From positions 234,604 through 298,603 of the forward strand of contig NZ_JADOER010000002.1 of NCBI RefSeq assembly GCF_018739865.1: a stretch of 64,000 nt of DNA, given 5' to 3'. This DNA is from Leptothoe kymatousa TAU-MAC 1615 (GTDB taxonomy: Bacteria > Cyanobacteriota > Cyanobacteriia > Phormidesmidales > Phormidesmidaceae). This document shows positions 23,517-33,567 of the stretch, one piece after another (position 1 is the stretch's first letter; each line of letters starts with the position of its first letter). The translations under genes and the position numbers were made by a program. The notes under the pieces are model-generated. The model was given only the letters and a program-made list of their open reading frames with translations, made no database searches and was not told where the DNA came from.

Positions 23517-25001
23517 CTAACCAATCCAACCCTTAGCCCGTTCCACGGCTCGCTCCCAGGTGGCAAAATTTTCCTGGGCTGCGGCTTTTCCTGCGCCGGG
23601 TTCAAAGGTTTTGTCAATTTTGCGGCTGCTCACCAGGGCCGTGTAGTCATCCCAATAGCCCACGGCTAACCCGGCGGCAAATGCCGAACCTTGGGCGGTG
23701 GCATCCAACACCGCCGGACGTTCTACGGGAATGCCCAATACATCGGCCTGGTACTGCATCAAAAAGTTGTTGTGGCAAGCGCCGCCGTCTACCTTTAGGG
23801 TCGTAATCGGGGTGCCGCTGTCGTCGTTGATGGCGGTAACAACTTCCCGTACCTGGTTGGCGATGGCTTCCAATACGGCCCGCACCATATGGGCCTTGGT
23901 GGCGCCCCGGGTAATGCCTAAAAATGCACCCCGTGCCCCCATATCCCAGTGGGGGGCGCCCAACCCGCTTAGGGCCGGGACAAAATAAACGCCGCCGTTA
24001 TCTTCCACCGATAGGGCCAAGGGCTCACTGTCGGCGGCGCTGTCGATAATTTGTAGGCCATCCCGGAGCCACTGGATGCAGGCCCCGGCGGTAAACATGC
24101 TGCCTTCGAGGCCGTAGCCCAGGTCATAGCCACCGTCTGTGGCCGTGGTCCAGCCGATGGTGGAGAGTAACTGATTGTTGGAGCGAACAATTTCTTTGCC
24201 AGAGTGGGCCACTAGGAAGGCGCCGGTGCCGTAGGTGCATTTGAGTAAACCGGGGCGATCGCACCCGTGGGCAAACAGGGCGGCCTGCTGGTCCCCTAGA
24301 ATTGCGGCGATGGGAATTTCTGCCCCGAGAATGCTGGGGTCGGTGTAGCCAAAAATTCCCTGGCTGGGTTTGATATCCGCCAGTAGCGATCGCGGTATCC
24401 CAAATGTGTTTAACAGGGTGTCATCCCACTGTTGGTTGGCCAAATTCATCAGCAGCGTGCGGCTAGCGTTGCTATGGTCCGTGGCATGCACGTTGCCACC
24501 GGTCAAATTCCATAGGGCCCAGGTGTCGATGGTGCCGGCTAGCACATTGTCCAAATTGGCGGGCTGCGTCTTATTCAGTAGCCACCGCAGTTTGGTGCCC
24601 GAAAAGTAAGCATCCAAAAACAGACCGCTGCGTTCATAAATATCGGCCTTTTTATCCGCCAGCGTTGCGCACATATCCGCCGTGCGCCGGTCCTGCCAAA
24701 CAATGGCCTTATGGAGCGGTTCGCCGGTGGTCTTATCCCACAGGAGGCAGGTTTCTCGTTGCACCGTCAGGCCAATGGCCGCAATATCACTGGCGCTAAT
24801 CTTGGCTTCTGCAATGGCCGTTTTCATCGCCCACTGCACGTCTTGCCAAATTTCCATGGCGTCATGCTCTACCCAACCCGGTTGCGGATAATGCTGAGTC
24901 AGCTCCTTATAGGCCTGCCCCACAATGTCCCCTGCGCGATTAAATAGGATGGCCCGATTACCAGTGGTGCCCAAATCTAGGGCCATGACGTACTGTGGCA
25001 T
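23517..25001 (-). CDS. glpK: Glycerol kinase
   Basis: A 494-residue FGGY-family kinase that phosphorylates glycerol to glycerol-3-phosphate. It opens with MALDLGTTGNRAILFNRAG, and continues with GWVEHDAMEIW, the sequence GLTVQRETCLLWDK and AIVWQDRRTAD. Later, ILGDQQAALFAHGC, GTGAFL, and DGGACHNNFLMQYQADVLG are the ATP-binding part. Length is normal. Its presence beside gghA and ggpS fits recycling of glycerol freed from glucosylglycerol. Confidence 0.96.
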   Translation of the reverse strand: MPQYVMALDLGTTGNRAILFNRAGDIVGQAYKELTQHYPQPGWVEHDAMEIWQDVQWAMKTAIAEAKISASDIAAIGLTVQRETCLLWDKTTGEPLHKAIVWQDRRTADMCATLADKKADIYERSGLFLDAYFSGTKLRWLLNKTQPANLDNVLAGTIDTWALWNLTGGNVHATDHSNASRTLLMNLANQQWDDTLLNTFGIPRSLLADIKPSQGIFGYTDPSILGAEIPIAAILGDQQAALFAHGCDRPGLLKCTYGTGAFLVAHSGKEIVRSNNQLLSTIGWTTATDGGYDLGYGLEGSMFTAGACIQWLRDGLQIIDSAADSEPLALSVEDNGGVYFVPALSGLGAPHWDMGARGAFLGITRGATKAHMVRAVLEAIANQVREVVTAINDDSGTPITTLKVDGGACHNNFLMQYQADVLGIPVERPAVLDATAQGSAFAAGLAVGYWDDYTALVSSRKIDKTFEPGAGKAAAQENFATWERAVERAKGWIG

Positions 25002-25172
25002 GGAAAACCTGACTAAATGACAGAACTCTGTCTATTGTGTCGCGTTTTTTCTGTTGTTGAAAAAAATACAGGAAGTCTTTGGGGACGTTAATAAAGGTTA
25101 CGAAATCGGGGCGTGACTAAGCTGGGGAATTTAGTTGAGGAAAGAATTTTGAAGTGAGAAAGAGAAGTGCGT

Positions 25173-25209
25173 TACTACAAAAAAAAGAGGGTGTCATTTG
25201 ACACGCCTC
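25173..25209 (-). terminator. Intrinsic terminator reading on the minus strand
   Basis: On the minus strand, GAGGCGTGTCA and TGACACCCTC pair around a two-base loop and are followed by eight U (plus-strand A-run 25179-25186). It lies downstream of the small minus-strand gene ending at 25397 and upstream of glpK, so glpK probably has its own promoter. Confidence 0.8.
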
Positions 25210-25396
25210 CATACAGTGTTTTTGAGTATTGATTTTTTTGTAGGGTTAACCCCGATATATAGATGTTGACTGATAAAAAAGGAGAAGAGGGGGCTTGAGC
25301 AAACGGATTGCTGGCTAAAGCCCATTTACCACTAGGGCCCAGGCGGACTGGGGGCCAGGGAGACTGGGGGCCAGGGAGACTGGGGGCCGTCCGGCC

Positions 25397-25681
25397 TTAT
25401 TCTTCTTTGTCGAGTAGCCTGGATAGCTGGCCACGGATGGCATCTAGCTTTTTGTCGACTTTGGGAACGGTCAGTAGCCTGACTTCAACTTCCGCAATGT
25501 TGTCAATGCGGGTGGTTTTTTCCCACAGTTTGCGTTCAACCTCGGACTCAGACTCGTAGCGGAATGTAATGGTGGTATGGGTGACCTCTAATATTTCTAC
25601 ATTTTTAAACCAGCCGTTGCTGCTTTTTACATACAGCCAAATACTATTTTGGCCGACGAGTTCTCTGAGTTTTTTTTCCAT
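25397..25681 (-). CDS. Small conserved cyanobacterial protein, DUF6679-like
   Basis: A 94-residue protein from the ATG at 25681, which has AGGGAA eight bases upstream; an ATG at 25705 is a weaker choice. It opens MEKKLRELVGQNSIWLYVKS and continues with a beta-rich part (VEILEVTHTTITFRYES) and a charged C-terminal helix. Cyanobacterial genomes carry small proteins of this type; I believe the family is DUF6679, without a known role. A strong terminator lies downstream. Confidence 0.65.
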   Translation of the reverse strand: MEKKLRELVGQNSIWLYVKSSNGWFKNVEILEVTHTTITFRYESESEVERKLWEKTTRIDNIAEVEVRLLTVPKVDKKLDAIRGQLSRLLDKEE

Positions 25682-25938
25682 ATGGCAATTCCCTAGACAC
25701 GGCATATGTCTACAAAGAGATAATGCTGTCTTTTCTTAAGATTGATTTTATATATCTTAGCACTTTGAAAAGTTATGTGTAGACGAAAAAATAAATGTTC
25801 TATGATCTCTGAAATCCTTTTTTGGCAAAGAATTCAGCGGCCTTTATTTATTGTTCCCAAATAGAAATCAAACCCTAAGCTGGGGTGTCTTTAGGGCTGT
25901 TCAGGATGGTTTTTTTACCAATTCTGTTACGAAAAAGT

Positions 25939-28434
25939 TTATTTTTTCTGTTCAAGGAGAACACCTTGACCATCACGTAAGGTAAATTTACTGAGATTTT
26001 TGAGCTCGGGCTCGAGATCGGGGGTGGCGATCGCAACTTGCCAATCATCCATATTCAGGTCGAGCCAGTCACCCAGTTCAATGGTCAGGGGGGCGCCGTC
26101 CATGTGGGCCACCATGACGATGGGTTCGTTGCCAGGCTGTTGGGGATGGCTGCGGAGGCCATAAAACACCGTGCGATGTTCATCGCTGATGCGGTTAAAG
26201 CGATCGCGGCCGGTTAAATTTTCTAGCAGCCATGGATGGCGTCGGCGATATTGGCGAATCGCTAAATGAAACTTGGCAACGCTCCCGTCGATCACATCGT
26301 AGAAGCGGGACACATTACATAGGTCATGGCCATCTTCCATAAAGGCCATGGCAAACTTTTTGAGCTTAGACACATCTAGATTTTTCAAAAAACCTGATAA
26401 CGAGGGCTCATTTAATTCAGCCAGGGCGGGCAGTTCGCAGTTGTCGGTGTTGGCCCCCAGGCACTGGCTGCAAATGGTGGCCACCTCCTGCAGGTTATAG
26501 TCCGTGGCGACCATGGCATCCTGTAAGGTTTTCGAGAAATCCTTTAGCTGTTGAAAGTCTCGAAACCCCATTTGCTTCAGTTGGGGGTAAACCTCTGGCA
26601 GGTCGTACATGTCCGGTTCGATTTGCCAGTCTAGGAAGCTAATTTCTTCGGAGACGACTTTGACGCCGTACTGTTCGTCCGTATTTCTAAAAAATCCCCA
26701 GGGTGCCCCCACATTGGCATTAATAAAGTCCATGGGCAGTCCGGGGCTAAAGCCGCACACCCACAGCTGGGTGGAGGGCTTGTTATAGGCTTTGTGTAGC
26801 ACCTGGGGCAGGGTTTTGCCCAGGTTCCAGTTGATCGGCTGATCGGTTTTTACCTGGGTGCCCCGGCGCACGGTGTCGTGGTTGCCACAGCCGGTGATCC
26901 AGCGGTCTCCCTGGTAGATCACCTCCCCCACCCGTCGCCATTTGCGGTCCCAAAACCCTTTTAATGAAGGCGTATTGTGGGCAAAAATTAGCGGCCCCCA
27001 CTGGAAGGATTCTGGCTTCTGTTCAATTAACTCTCGATAGCGAGAAATCTCTTCCCAGCCTTCCTGGGGCCAGGGGCGACCATCTTCAAAAATGGTGAAC
27101 ATCAGCCGCCGAGCGCCGTTGATTTCCTGGACCACATCACTCATGGCCAGGAGGTAGGCGTCGTCCTGTTCCACCCGATCCGTCAGCGGGTTAAAGAAAC
27201 GGAAATCTTGGCCCCCATCCACCCGAATGCCGTCGGCCCCCGTGTTGATTTTGCGCCGTTGCATTTCGAGCAAAATGGCGCGTACCTGGGGGAGCTGGTG
27301 GTTGAGGTCCTGCCCATACATGTTCGGCCCTTTGAAGAACTGCTGGGTCATTACCTCTAGGGCCTGGTTGTCGGCATGGCCATAGACCAGGTCGTAGATT
27401 AGCTGGATGGGGCCTGCGGAAAAGTTGTGCAGGGTGGCGATAAAGTCGATCACTTCATCGGGGCGCAAACTGCCCAATACCGATGGGTTGGTGGTGCCCG
27501 AGCCTAAAATTGGCACGTCGTACCCCCAATTTTGGGTGTCTGATTTGCGGAGAACGGCCTGGGCTTTGGTGGGTTGGGTGATGGTGTCGGTGGTCTCGGG
27601 TGGGCCATCTAGGAGGACAAAAAACTCGTAGTCCCCCTGGGACTCTTCCCGGCGGTATTCAATGGTGGGCACCACCGGCAGGAGCTGAATGGCGTCATAG
27701 CCGGCATAGACGGCGTCGGCTGCGGTGAGCTCTTCCCCGGCGGCCAATTGTGCTGAAATGCGCTGGTAGATTTTGGTGAGGCCTTCAAAGGTGCCTTGGG
27801 GCGAGGCGGTTTTGACGTGGATTTGTAGAATATTGGTGGGGGCTTCTAGGCGGGGAATTTCACTGTCGCTATAGCGGCTGCCGGTGCGTTGAAAATAGGC
27901 TCGATCGGGTCGCTGCCGCTGGAGCAAGCGCATGTCGTACAGCTCTGCCGGGGCAAAAATGCCGTAGGGCATAGAGTCTGCGAGCGGATCGCGAATAATG
28001 TGCACCCGTCCTTCCTGGTCGGTGTAGCGTAACCAGTAAAAACAGCCACTGCGATCGCGACGTCCGGGACGTAGACCCTCAATGACGCCCCACACAAACT
28101 CCCCCTGTTTCACCAACGGAATCTGGGTGCGATTAAAGGTAACGGTTTGTTCTGTAATGCGAAAATCAATATCGGCTGTCGGCGTAAACACCTCAAGGAC
28201 GATGCGGTCCTCCGACTGAATAATGTCGCCCGTTAGCTCTGGTGTCCAAAACCCTACCTCTGTTAGACGATCGGCGCGATAATGAGCCCCCAATCGTCGC
28301 GCAATTTTCTGAGCTTTCTCAAAAAAAGTTGCCTCCGAACGTTGGATGCTTTCAGCCCATATCAATAGGCTCTGGGTTTCATCATCAACCAGTTGGATTC
28401 GTTTCTGGGCAGTTGCAATCACCGGATATCTCAC
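25939..28434 (-). CDS. gghA: Glucosylglycerol hydrolase (alpha-amylase superfamily)
   Basis: An 831-residue GH13-like enzyme. A beta-sandwich region precedes a barrel with YAGYDAIQLLPVVPTIEYRREES, GADGIRVDGGQDFRFFNPLTD (catalytic Asp in GIRVDGG), IFEDGRPWP (acid/base region) and GNHDTVRRGTQ (transition-state-stabilising NHD). Synechocystis GghA (slr1670) hydrolyses glucosylglycerol to glucose and glycerol, and there too the gene sits beside ggpS. It starts at GTG, divergent from ggpS by ~620 bp, with glpK behind it on the same strand. Placement as GghA rests on family plus neighbours. Confidence 0.85.
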   Translation of the reverse strand: MRYPVIATAQKRIQLVDDETQSLLIWAESIQRSEATFFEKAQKIARRLGAHYRADRLTEVGFWTPELTGDIIQSEDRIVLEVFTPTADIDFRITEQTVTFNRTQIPLVKQGEFVWGVIEGLRPGRRDRSGCFYWLRYTDQEGRVHIIRDPLADSMPYGIFAPAELYDMRLLQRQRPDRAYFQRTGSRYSDSEIPRLEAPTNILQIHVKTASPQGTFEGLTKIYQRISAQLAAGEELTAADAVYAGYDAIQLLPVVPTIEYRREESQGDYEFFVLLDGPPETTDTITQPTKAQAVLRKSDTQNWGYDVPILGSGTTNPSVLGSLRPDEVIDFIATLHNFSAGPIQLIYDLVYGHADNQALEVMTQQFFKGPNMYGQDLNHQLPQVRAILLEMQRRKINTGADGIRVDGGQDFRFFNPLTDRVEQDDAYLLAMSDVVQEINGARRLMFTIFEDGRPWPQEGWEEISRYRELIEQKPESFQWGPLIFAHNTPSLKGFWDRKWRRVGEVIYQGDRWITGCGNHDTVRRGTQVKTDQPINWNLGKTLPQVLHKAYNKPSTQLWVCGFSPGLPMDFINANVGAPWGFFRNTDEQYGVKVVSEEISFLDWQIEPDMYDLPEVYPQLKQMGFRDFQQLKDFSKTLQDAMVATDYNLQEVATICSQCLGANTDNCELPALAELNEPSLSGFLKNLDVSKLKKFAMAFMEDGHDLCNVSRFYDVIDGSVAKFHLAIRQYRRRHPWLLENLTGRDRFNRISDEHRTVFYGLRSHPQQPGNEPIVMVAHMDGAPLTIELGDWLDLNMDDWQVAIATPDLEPELKNLSKFTLRDGQGVLLEQKK

Positions 28435-29052
28435 TATTTAGGGAGCCTGGGGGAGCATTTAAGCGCTATATAGCTGAGAATAGCCAACGCGCCGATAGTT
28501 CCCATCGATCAAAAGTAGGATGAAAACAGCCAGGTCAACACAGCGGGTTTACATCTTTAGACAGAGTGTAAGATTGGCAACGAATGTAAAAATAATTTTT
28601 ATAGCTTGAACCGTTAAGACACATTTGTAGTGAGTTTTTAGCCCGTTATTCAACCCTAGGCCGCGTTGATTTTACGATTGCTAAATAGGGCCGAATACGA
28701 TAACGTAACTCACTGTAAACCCTGATGAAATAAACCTTGTTAACGTCCACAATTAGGGTTTCCTTTAGCAGAACTTACAGGTTCAAAATTGGACTTAACT
28801 GAGAAAAAAACATCAGCGGTTTTTATTATTTTTCATGCGATTTTTAAGCTTAGCAAAGACAGCGTAGTCAAGGTGTTGTCTGGGCTGAGCTTTCGTATTG
28901 TCTAGAATTGCACCCTTTAAAAAACGCTGTTGACCGTTGCTGATTTGCAGGATAAATCGATCGGGTAATGATGCAAGACATCAGAACTTATCAGATGGAA
29001 TCATCGCAAGGATCAGCAACGCCCGCCATTGCAAACTGCAGGAGACATCGAA
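28435..29052. promoter_or_regulatory. Shared divergent promoter region of gghA and ggpS
   Basis: A 618-bp AT-rich spacer without a convincing gene. It must hold the promoters of the breakdown enzyme (minus) and the synthase (plus). No operator was recognised by eye, and no small ORF comparable to the Synechocystis ggpS repressor GgpR was identified. Confidence 0.5.
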
Positions 29053-30564
29053 ATGAAATCTTCCCTGGTGATCCTATACCACCGTGAACCCTATGACGAG
29101 GTAAAGGAAAATGGCAAGATTTACTACCGTGAAAAGAAGAGTCCCAATGGGATTGTTCCCACGTTAAAAAGTTTTTTCGCTAACGCCGATCAAAGTACGT
29201 GGGTAGCGTGGAAACAAATTACAGAGGCCGAGCAAAAAGGGTTTGTGGATCGGGTCACCATGGACGGTGGCAGCGATAGCTGTGTGGTCAGGCGGATTCC
29301 CCTCAATGCGGACCAGGTGCGCAATTTCTACCACATCACCTCTAAAGAAGCCTTTTGGCCCATTCTCCATTCCTTCCCCGAGCACTTTACCTACGACAGT
29401 TCCGACTGGGAGAATTTCCAAAATATCAATCGTTTGTTCGCAGAAGCCGCCTGTGAAGATGCAGCGGACGATGCCCTGATTTGGATTCACGATTACAACC
29501 TCTGGCTGACGCCCTATTACATCCGCCAGAAGATGCCCCATGTGAAGATTGCCTTCTTCCACCACACCCCATTCCCGGCGGCGGATGTGTTCAATATTCT
29601 CCACTGGCGAAATGCCATCATCGACAGCTTGCTGTGCTGCGATCTCTGTGGCTTCCACATTCCCCGCTATGTGCAAAACTTTGTGTCGGCAGCCCGTAGC
29701 TGTCGCGATGTGGAAGTGGTGGAGCGCATTCCCGTGCCCGAAGCATTTACGAAAACCGGCACTGCCCTCGCCGAGCCCGAAATGGTAACTAAGCTGCGCT
29801 ACAACGGGCGCATCGTCACCATTGATGCTTTTCCCGTCGGCACCAGCCCGAAGAAAATTCACGATGTCATCATGCGGCCTTCCATTCAGGAGCGGGTGAC
29901 CGCCCTCCGGTCTGAAATTGGCGACAATAAACTAATTATGTCCGCCGGTCGAGTGGACTATGTGAAAGGGGCGAAGGAAATGCTGGCCTGCTACGAGCGC
30001 CTCTTGGCCCGACGCCCAGAACTGCTGGGGAAAGTCAATTTGATGATGACGGCGGTGAAGGCGGCCAAAGGCATGCGGGTATATCGCATTGCCCAGGAGC
30101 AAATTGAGCAAATGGTGGGCCAAATTAACGGTCGCTTTGGCACCCTGGAATGGACGCCGGTGCAGCTATTTACGGCCCCTTTGCCCTACGACGATCTGAT
30201 GGCCCTTTACAAGGCCGCAGATATTGCCTGGATTTGCCCTCTGCGGGATGGGTTGAACCTGGTGGCTAAGGAATATGTGGCGGTGCACAACGGTGAAGAT
30301 GGGGCGCTGATTTTGTCGGAGTTTACCGGGTCTGCGGTGGAGCTGCCCGATGCCCTATTGACCAATCCCTATTCGTCTAAGCGCATGGATGAATGTATTG
30401 ATGAGGCCCTGGCCATGTCCGCTGAAGAGCAAGCAGCGCGGATGAAAAAGCTGCATAAGGCAATCTGTCGTTATGACGTGCAGCAGTGGGCCAATCATTT
30501 ATTTAGGGAGGCCAAAGCCACTGTGGCCATTGAACCGGAGACGAAAGAAACGGTGGGTGTTTAG
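29053..30564 (+). CDS. ggpS: Glucosylglycerol-phosphate synthase
   Basis: GgpS (GT20, trehalose-phosphate-synthase-like) condenses ADP-glucose and glycerol-3-phosphate to glucosylglycerol-phosphate, the key salt-stress step in moderately halotolerant cyanobacteria. The start MKSSLVILYHREPYDEV at 29053 has GGAG ten bases upstream; the upstream in-frame ATG (29029) lacks one. Diagnostic parts are WIHDYNLWLTPYYIRQKMP, FFHHTPFPAADVFNILHWR, MSAGRVDYVKGAKEML and RDGLNLVAKEYVA. The length, 503 residues, matches the family. It is followed by glpD and gpsA, which set the glycerol-3-phosphate supply. Confidence 0.95.
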   Translation: MKSSLVILYHREPYDEVKENGKIYYREKKSPNGIVPTLKSFFANADQSTWVAWKQITEAEQKGFVDRVTMDGGSDSCVVRRIPLNADQVRNFYHITSKEAFWPILHSFPEHFTYDSSDWENFQNINRLFAEAACEDAADDALIWIHDYNLWLTPYYIRQKMPHVKIAFFHHTPFPAADVFNILHWRNAIIDSLLCCDLCGFHIPRYVQNFVSAARSCRDVEVVERIPVPEAFTKTGTALAEPEMVTKLRYNGRIVTIDAFPVGTSPKKIHDVIMRPSIQERVTALRSEIGDNKLIMSAGRVDYVKGAKEMLACYERLLARRPELLGKVNLMMTAVKAAKGMRVYRIAQEQIEQMVGQINGRFGTLEWTPVQLFTAPLPYDDLMALYKAADIAWICPLRDGLNLVAKEYVAVHNGEDGALILSEFTGSAVELPDALLTNPYSSKRMDECIDEALAMSAEEQAARMKKLHKAICRYDVQQWANHLFREAKATVAIEPETKETVGV

Positions 30565-30600
30565 GGGCGTTAACACCGGTAAAGACGTTGCATGATTTTT

Positions 30601-30628
30601 GTAGGGGTATTGCATACAATGCCCCTAC
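30601..30628. repeat. GTAGGGGTATTG palindrome
   Basis: GTAGGGGTATTG-CATA-CAATGCCCCTAC, a 12-bp inverted repeat with one G-T pair. A near-identical element lies at 59665-59692 and a degenerate one at 19762-19790. Placed just after ggpS it could also act as its terminator. Confidence 0.8.
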
Positions 30629-30799
30629 CATTTTTAGAAAGTTGTGCCATCTTGAAACGTGGGGAAGCTTATATTTTTGACCCAATGCGCTGTTGCTATG
30701 TAGATCGATAGAGTGTTGGCCCGCTCGATGCACAGCCGCCGCGGTCAGTAACAGTCATCGCTAAATAGACATCTGTAATCGTTACACTTTGCAGCAACT

Positions 30800-32491
30800 A
30801 TGCCTGATTACTCAACGCCCGATTACTCAACGATAGAAGCGACTACCTACGATTTGATTGTGATTGGTGGTGGCATTAATGGGGTGGCTGTCGCCCGTGA
30901 CGGTGCTCTGCGGGGATTAAAGACGGTTCTGATCGAGAAGAGCGACTTTGGTGGTGGTACCACCAGTTGGTCTAGCCGTTTGGTGCATGGTGGTTTGCGC
31001 TATTTGGAATATTTTGAGTTCAACCTGGTGCGCGAATCCTTGCGAGAGCGAGAGATTTTGTTGCGGACGGCGCCCCATTTGGTTAAGCCGATTCAGATGA
31101 CCATTCCCATTTATGCCCAGGGCTCCCGCAGCTACTGGGAAATTCAGGCGGGGATGGTGCTATACGATTTGCTGAGTTACGACAAGAGTTTGCCCAACCA
31201 TCGGATGCTAGGGGAGGCTAAGCTCAAACAGCTATTTCGTGCGTTGGAGCCCCAGGGCTGTCGCGGTGCGGCCCAATATTATGACGCCCAGGTGGAATAT
31301 GCGGAGCGGCTTTGTTTAGAGGTCGTTTTGTCGGCCCAGGATGCGGGGGCGACCATGCTGAGCTATGTGACGGTGGCGCAGCTACAGCGCAGCGGCGATC
31401 GAATTACGTCTTTGCTCTGCCGCGATAGTGAAACCGGTGAATCCTTTACGGTGCGTGGCCACGACCAAACGGTGGTGATCAATACGTCGGGGCCTTGGGT
31501 AGATCAAATTTGTCGCAGTGGCATCCAGGGCAACGCCCCGGCCCCGGTGGGTAAAACGCGTAAAATTGGTGGTACCCGCGGTAGCCACATTATTGTGGAT
31601 AAGTTTCCCGGCGCCCCCGATGAAGCGCTCTATGTGGAGGCTCTGACCGATGGCCGCCCGTTCTTTATTTTGCCGTGGTTGGGCATGTGCCTGATTGGCA
31701 CCACCGATATTCGATTTGATGGCGACTTGGATAAGGTCCATGCCAGCAATGATGAAATTGATTATTTGTTAAATGAAACGAATCGTGTCGTTCCCACCGC
31801 TCAGCTAACGCGGGAGTCGGTGCAGTTTACCTACGCTGGGGTGCGACCGCTCCCCTATACCGAGGGTAAGAAAACGAGCAGCATCACCCGTAGCCATGTG
31901 CTCTATGACCATGGGGCCGAGGGGGTGAACAATATGGTTTCTCTGATTGGCGGGAAGCTGACCACCCATCGTCAGGTGGGCGAGGAAATGGTGGATGCTG
32001 TTTTGAAAAAGCAGAAGCAGTCGATTGGGCCATCTGACACTCGGGTTGCCCCATTGCCTGGAGCGATCGCAACCAGCGAGGCAAAATCGTTGATGACCTC
32101 GGCGAATCGGGATATGGTGGCCTATTTGTTGTCCCTATATGGTGCCCGGGCACCCCAGGTGCTGGCCTTGGTGGAGGAGTTTCCTGAGCTAGGCGATGCC
32201 ATTGTGCCAGGGCAGCCAGATATTAAGGCTCAAATTGTTTACAGCGTGCGTTCGGAACTGGCCCGTACCTATGTGGATATTTGCCGTCGGCGCACGGCCA
32301 TAGCCATGCGTGGTAACTATGGTGTGGAGGCGTTGCCGGTGGTGGCAGAGGTGCTGAAGCGCTATTGCGACTGGACCGATGGCCAGTGCGATCGCAACCT
32401 GATCGACTACTACACCTATATGCGAGATAATTGCATTCCCGACTATCAGCTCGACCAATATCAAATCCCAGTGGCTGCATCGGTGGCCTAG
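30800..32491 (+). CDS. glpD: Glycerol-3-phosphate dehydrogenase (FAD, GlpD type)
   Basis: A 563-residue membrane-associated flavoenzyme oxidising glycerol-3-phosphate to dihydroxyacetone phosphate. The FAD-binding motif IVIGGGINGVAVARDGALRG is at ~20-39, followed by SDFGGGTTSWSSRLVHGGLRYLEYFEF. GTRGSHIIVDKF, IGTTDIRFDGD, and YAGVRPL later match the family, as does SLIGGKLTTHR. Gap to gpsA is 29 bp, so the two are co-transcribed. The N-terminus carries a small repeat (DYSTPDYST). Confidence 0.95.
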   Translation: MPDYSTPDYSTIEATTYDLIVIGGGINGVAVARDGALRGLKTVLIEKSDFGGGTTSWSSRLVHGGLRYLEYFEFNLVRESLREREILLRTAPHLVKPIQMTIPIYAQGSRSYWEIQAGMVLYDLLSYDKSLPNHRMLGEAKLKQLFRALEPQGCRGAAQYYDAQVEYAERLCLEVVLSAQDAGATMLSYVTVAQLQRSGDRITSLLCRDSETGESFTVRGHDQTVVINTSGPWVDQICRSGIQGNAPAPVGKTRKIGGTRGSHIIVDKFPGAPDEALYVEALTDGRPFFILPWLGMCLIGTTDIRFDGDLDKVHASNDEIDYLLNETNRVVPTAQLTRESVQFTYAGVRPLPYTEGKKTSSITRSHVLYDHGAEGVNNMVSLIGGKLTTHRQVGEEMVDAVLKKQKQSIGPSDTRVAPLPGAIATSEAKSLMTSANRDMVAYLLSLYGARAPQVLALVEEFPELGDAIVPGQPDIKAQIVYSVRSELARTYVDICRRRTAIAMRGNYGVEALPVVAEVLKRYCDWTDGQCDRNLIDYYTYMRDNCIPDYQLDQYQIPVAASVA

Positions 32492-32520
32492 GTTAATTTA
32501 TTGCAACGGGAGCATTGCCT

Positions 32521-33519
32521 GTGACGATTTCATCTGTATCCTCTGAAACGCCTACCATTCCTTTATCGGAAGCCCTGAAGCAGACCGCTCGGGTAACGGT
32601 GCTGGGGGCGGGGGCTTGGGGTACGGCGCTGGCACGACTGGCGTTGACCAATGGCAATCAGGTGCAGATTTGGTCCCGCCGTGGGCCAGTGGATTTAGCC
32701 ACCGCCGTTGCCAATGCCGATATGGTGGTATCGGCCATTTCTATGAAGGGGGTGTCGGCCCTGGCTGGCCAGTTAAAAGCATCGAAGCTGAGTGCTTCGA
32801 CAATTTTGGTGACGGCCACCAAGGGCCTGGATCCAGAAACCACCCGCACTCCCTCCAAAATATTTCAAGATACGTTTCCAGAAAATCCCATTGTGGTGTT
32901 GTCAGGCCCCAATCTCTCTAAGGAGATTGATGGGGGGTTGCCGGCGGCAACGGTGGTGGCCAGTACCGATCTGGAGGCTTCGGCCCGGGTGCAGCAAGTG
33001 TATTCATCCGAGACGTTTCGGATTTATACGAGCCCTGACCCGGTGGGGGCAGAGCTGGGGGGAACGCTAAAAAATGTGATTGCGATCGCAGTGGGGGTGT
33101 GTGATGGCCTCAAGCTAGGGTCCAATGCCAAAGCTGGATTGATCACCCGCGCCATTCCCGAAATGATTCGCGTGGGAATGCACATGGGGGCTCAGATGGA
33201 AACCTTCTATGGTCTGTCTGGTTTGGGCGATTTGCTGGCCACCTGCGATGGGTCCTTGAGCCGTAACTATCGCGTGGGGTATGGATTAGCCCAGGGCAAA
33301 AATCTAGACCAAATTTTGGCCGAACTGGGCAGCACGGCCGAAGGCGTTAACACCACCCACGTCCTGATCGACATTGCCAATCGCGAGGGGATTCCCATTC
33401 CCATTGCCCGCCAGGTGCACCGACTACTGCGGGGGGTGGTTACCCCTCAAGAAGCGGTGGGCGGCCTCATGGAACGGGAACTCAAGCCAGAAGCCTGCGA
33501 TTTACAAGCTAAAAATTAG
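32521..33519 (+). CDS. gpsA: Glycerol-3-phosphate dehydrogenase [NAD(P)+]
   Basis: GpsA reduces dihydroxyacetone phosphate to glycerol-3-phosphate, supplying both lipids and GgpS. The nucleotide-binding loop VLGAGAWGTALA is near residue 27. The remaining motifs are TKGLD, VVLSGPNLSKEI, GTLKNVIAIAVGVCDGLKLG.NAKAGLITR and TFYGLSGLGDL. I choose the GTG at 32521: GGGAG ends eight bases before it, whereas the TTG at 32515 is only two bases from it. The protein lacks a stretch of the N-terminal domain between WSRRG and ANADMVV compared with E. coli GpsA, a shortening usual in cyanobacteria. Confidence 0.94.
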   Translation: MTISSVSSETPTIPLSEALKQTARVTVLGAGAWGTALARLALTNGNQVQIWSRRGPVDLATAVANADMVVSAISMKGVSALAGQLKASKLSASTILVTATKGLDPETTRTPSKIFQDTFPENPIVVLSGPNLSKEIDGGLPAATVVASTDLEASARVQQVYSSETFRIYTSPDPVGAELGGTLKNVIAIAVGVCDGLKLGSNAKAGLITRAIPEMIRVGMHMGAQMETFYGLSGLGDLLATCDGSLSRNYRVGYGLAQGKNLDQILAELGSTAEGVNTTHVLIDIANREGIPIPIARQVHRLLRGVVTPQEAVGGLMERELKPEACDLQAKN

Positions 33520-33567
33520 CCCGCTATCCCCCATCGTCTGGTCTCGGTAGCCATGCCCCACGGGAAA

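Noticed and set aside
29164..29862. A 232-codon minus-strand frame opposite ggpS
   Set aside because: It is fully antisense to a well-conserved enzyme and shows no domain of its own.
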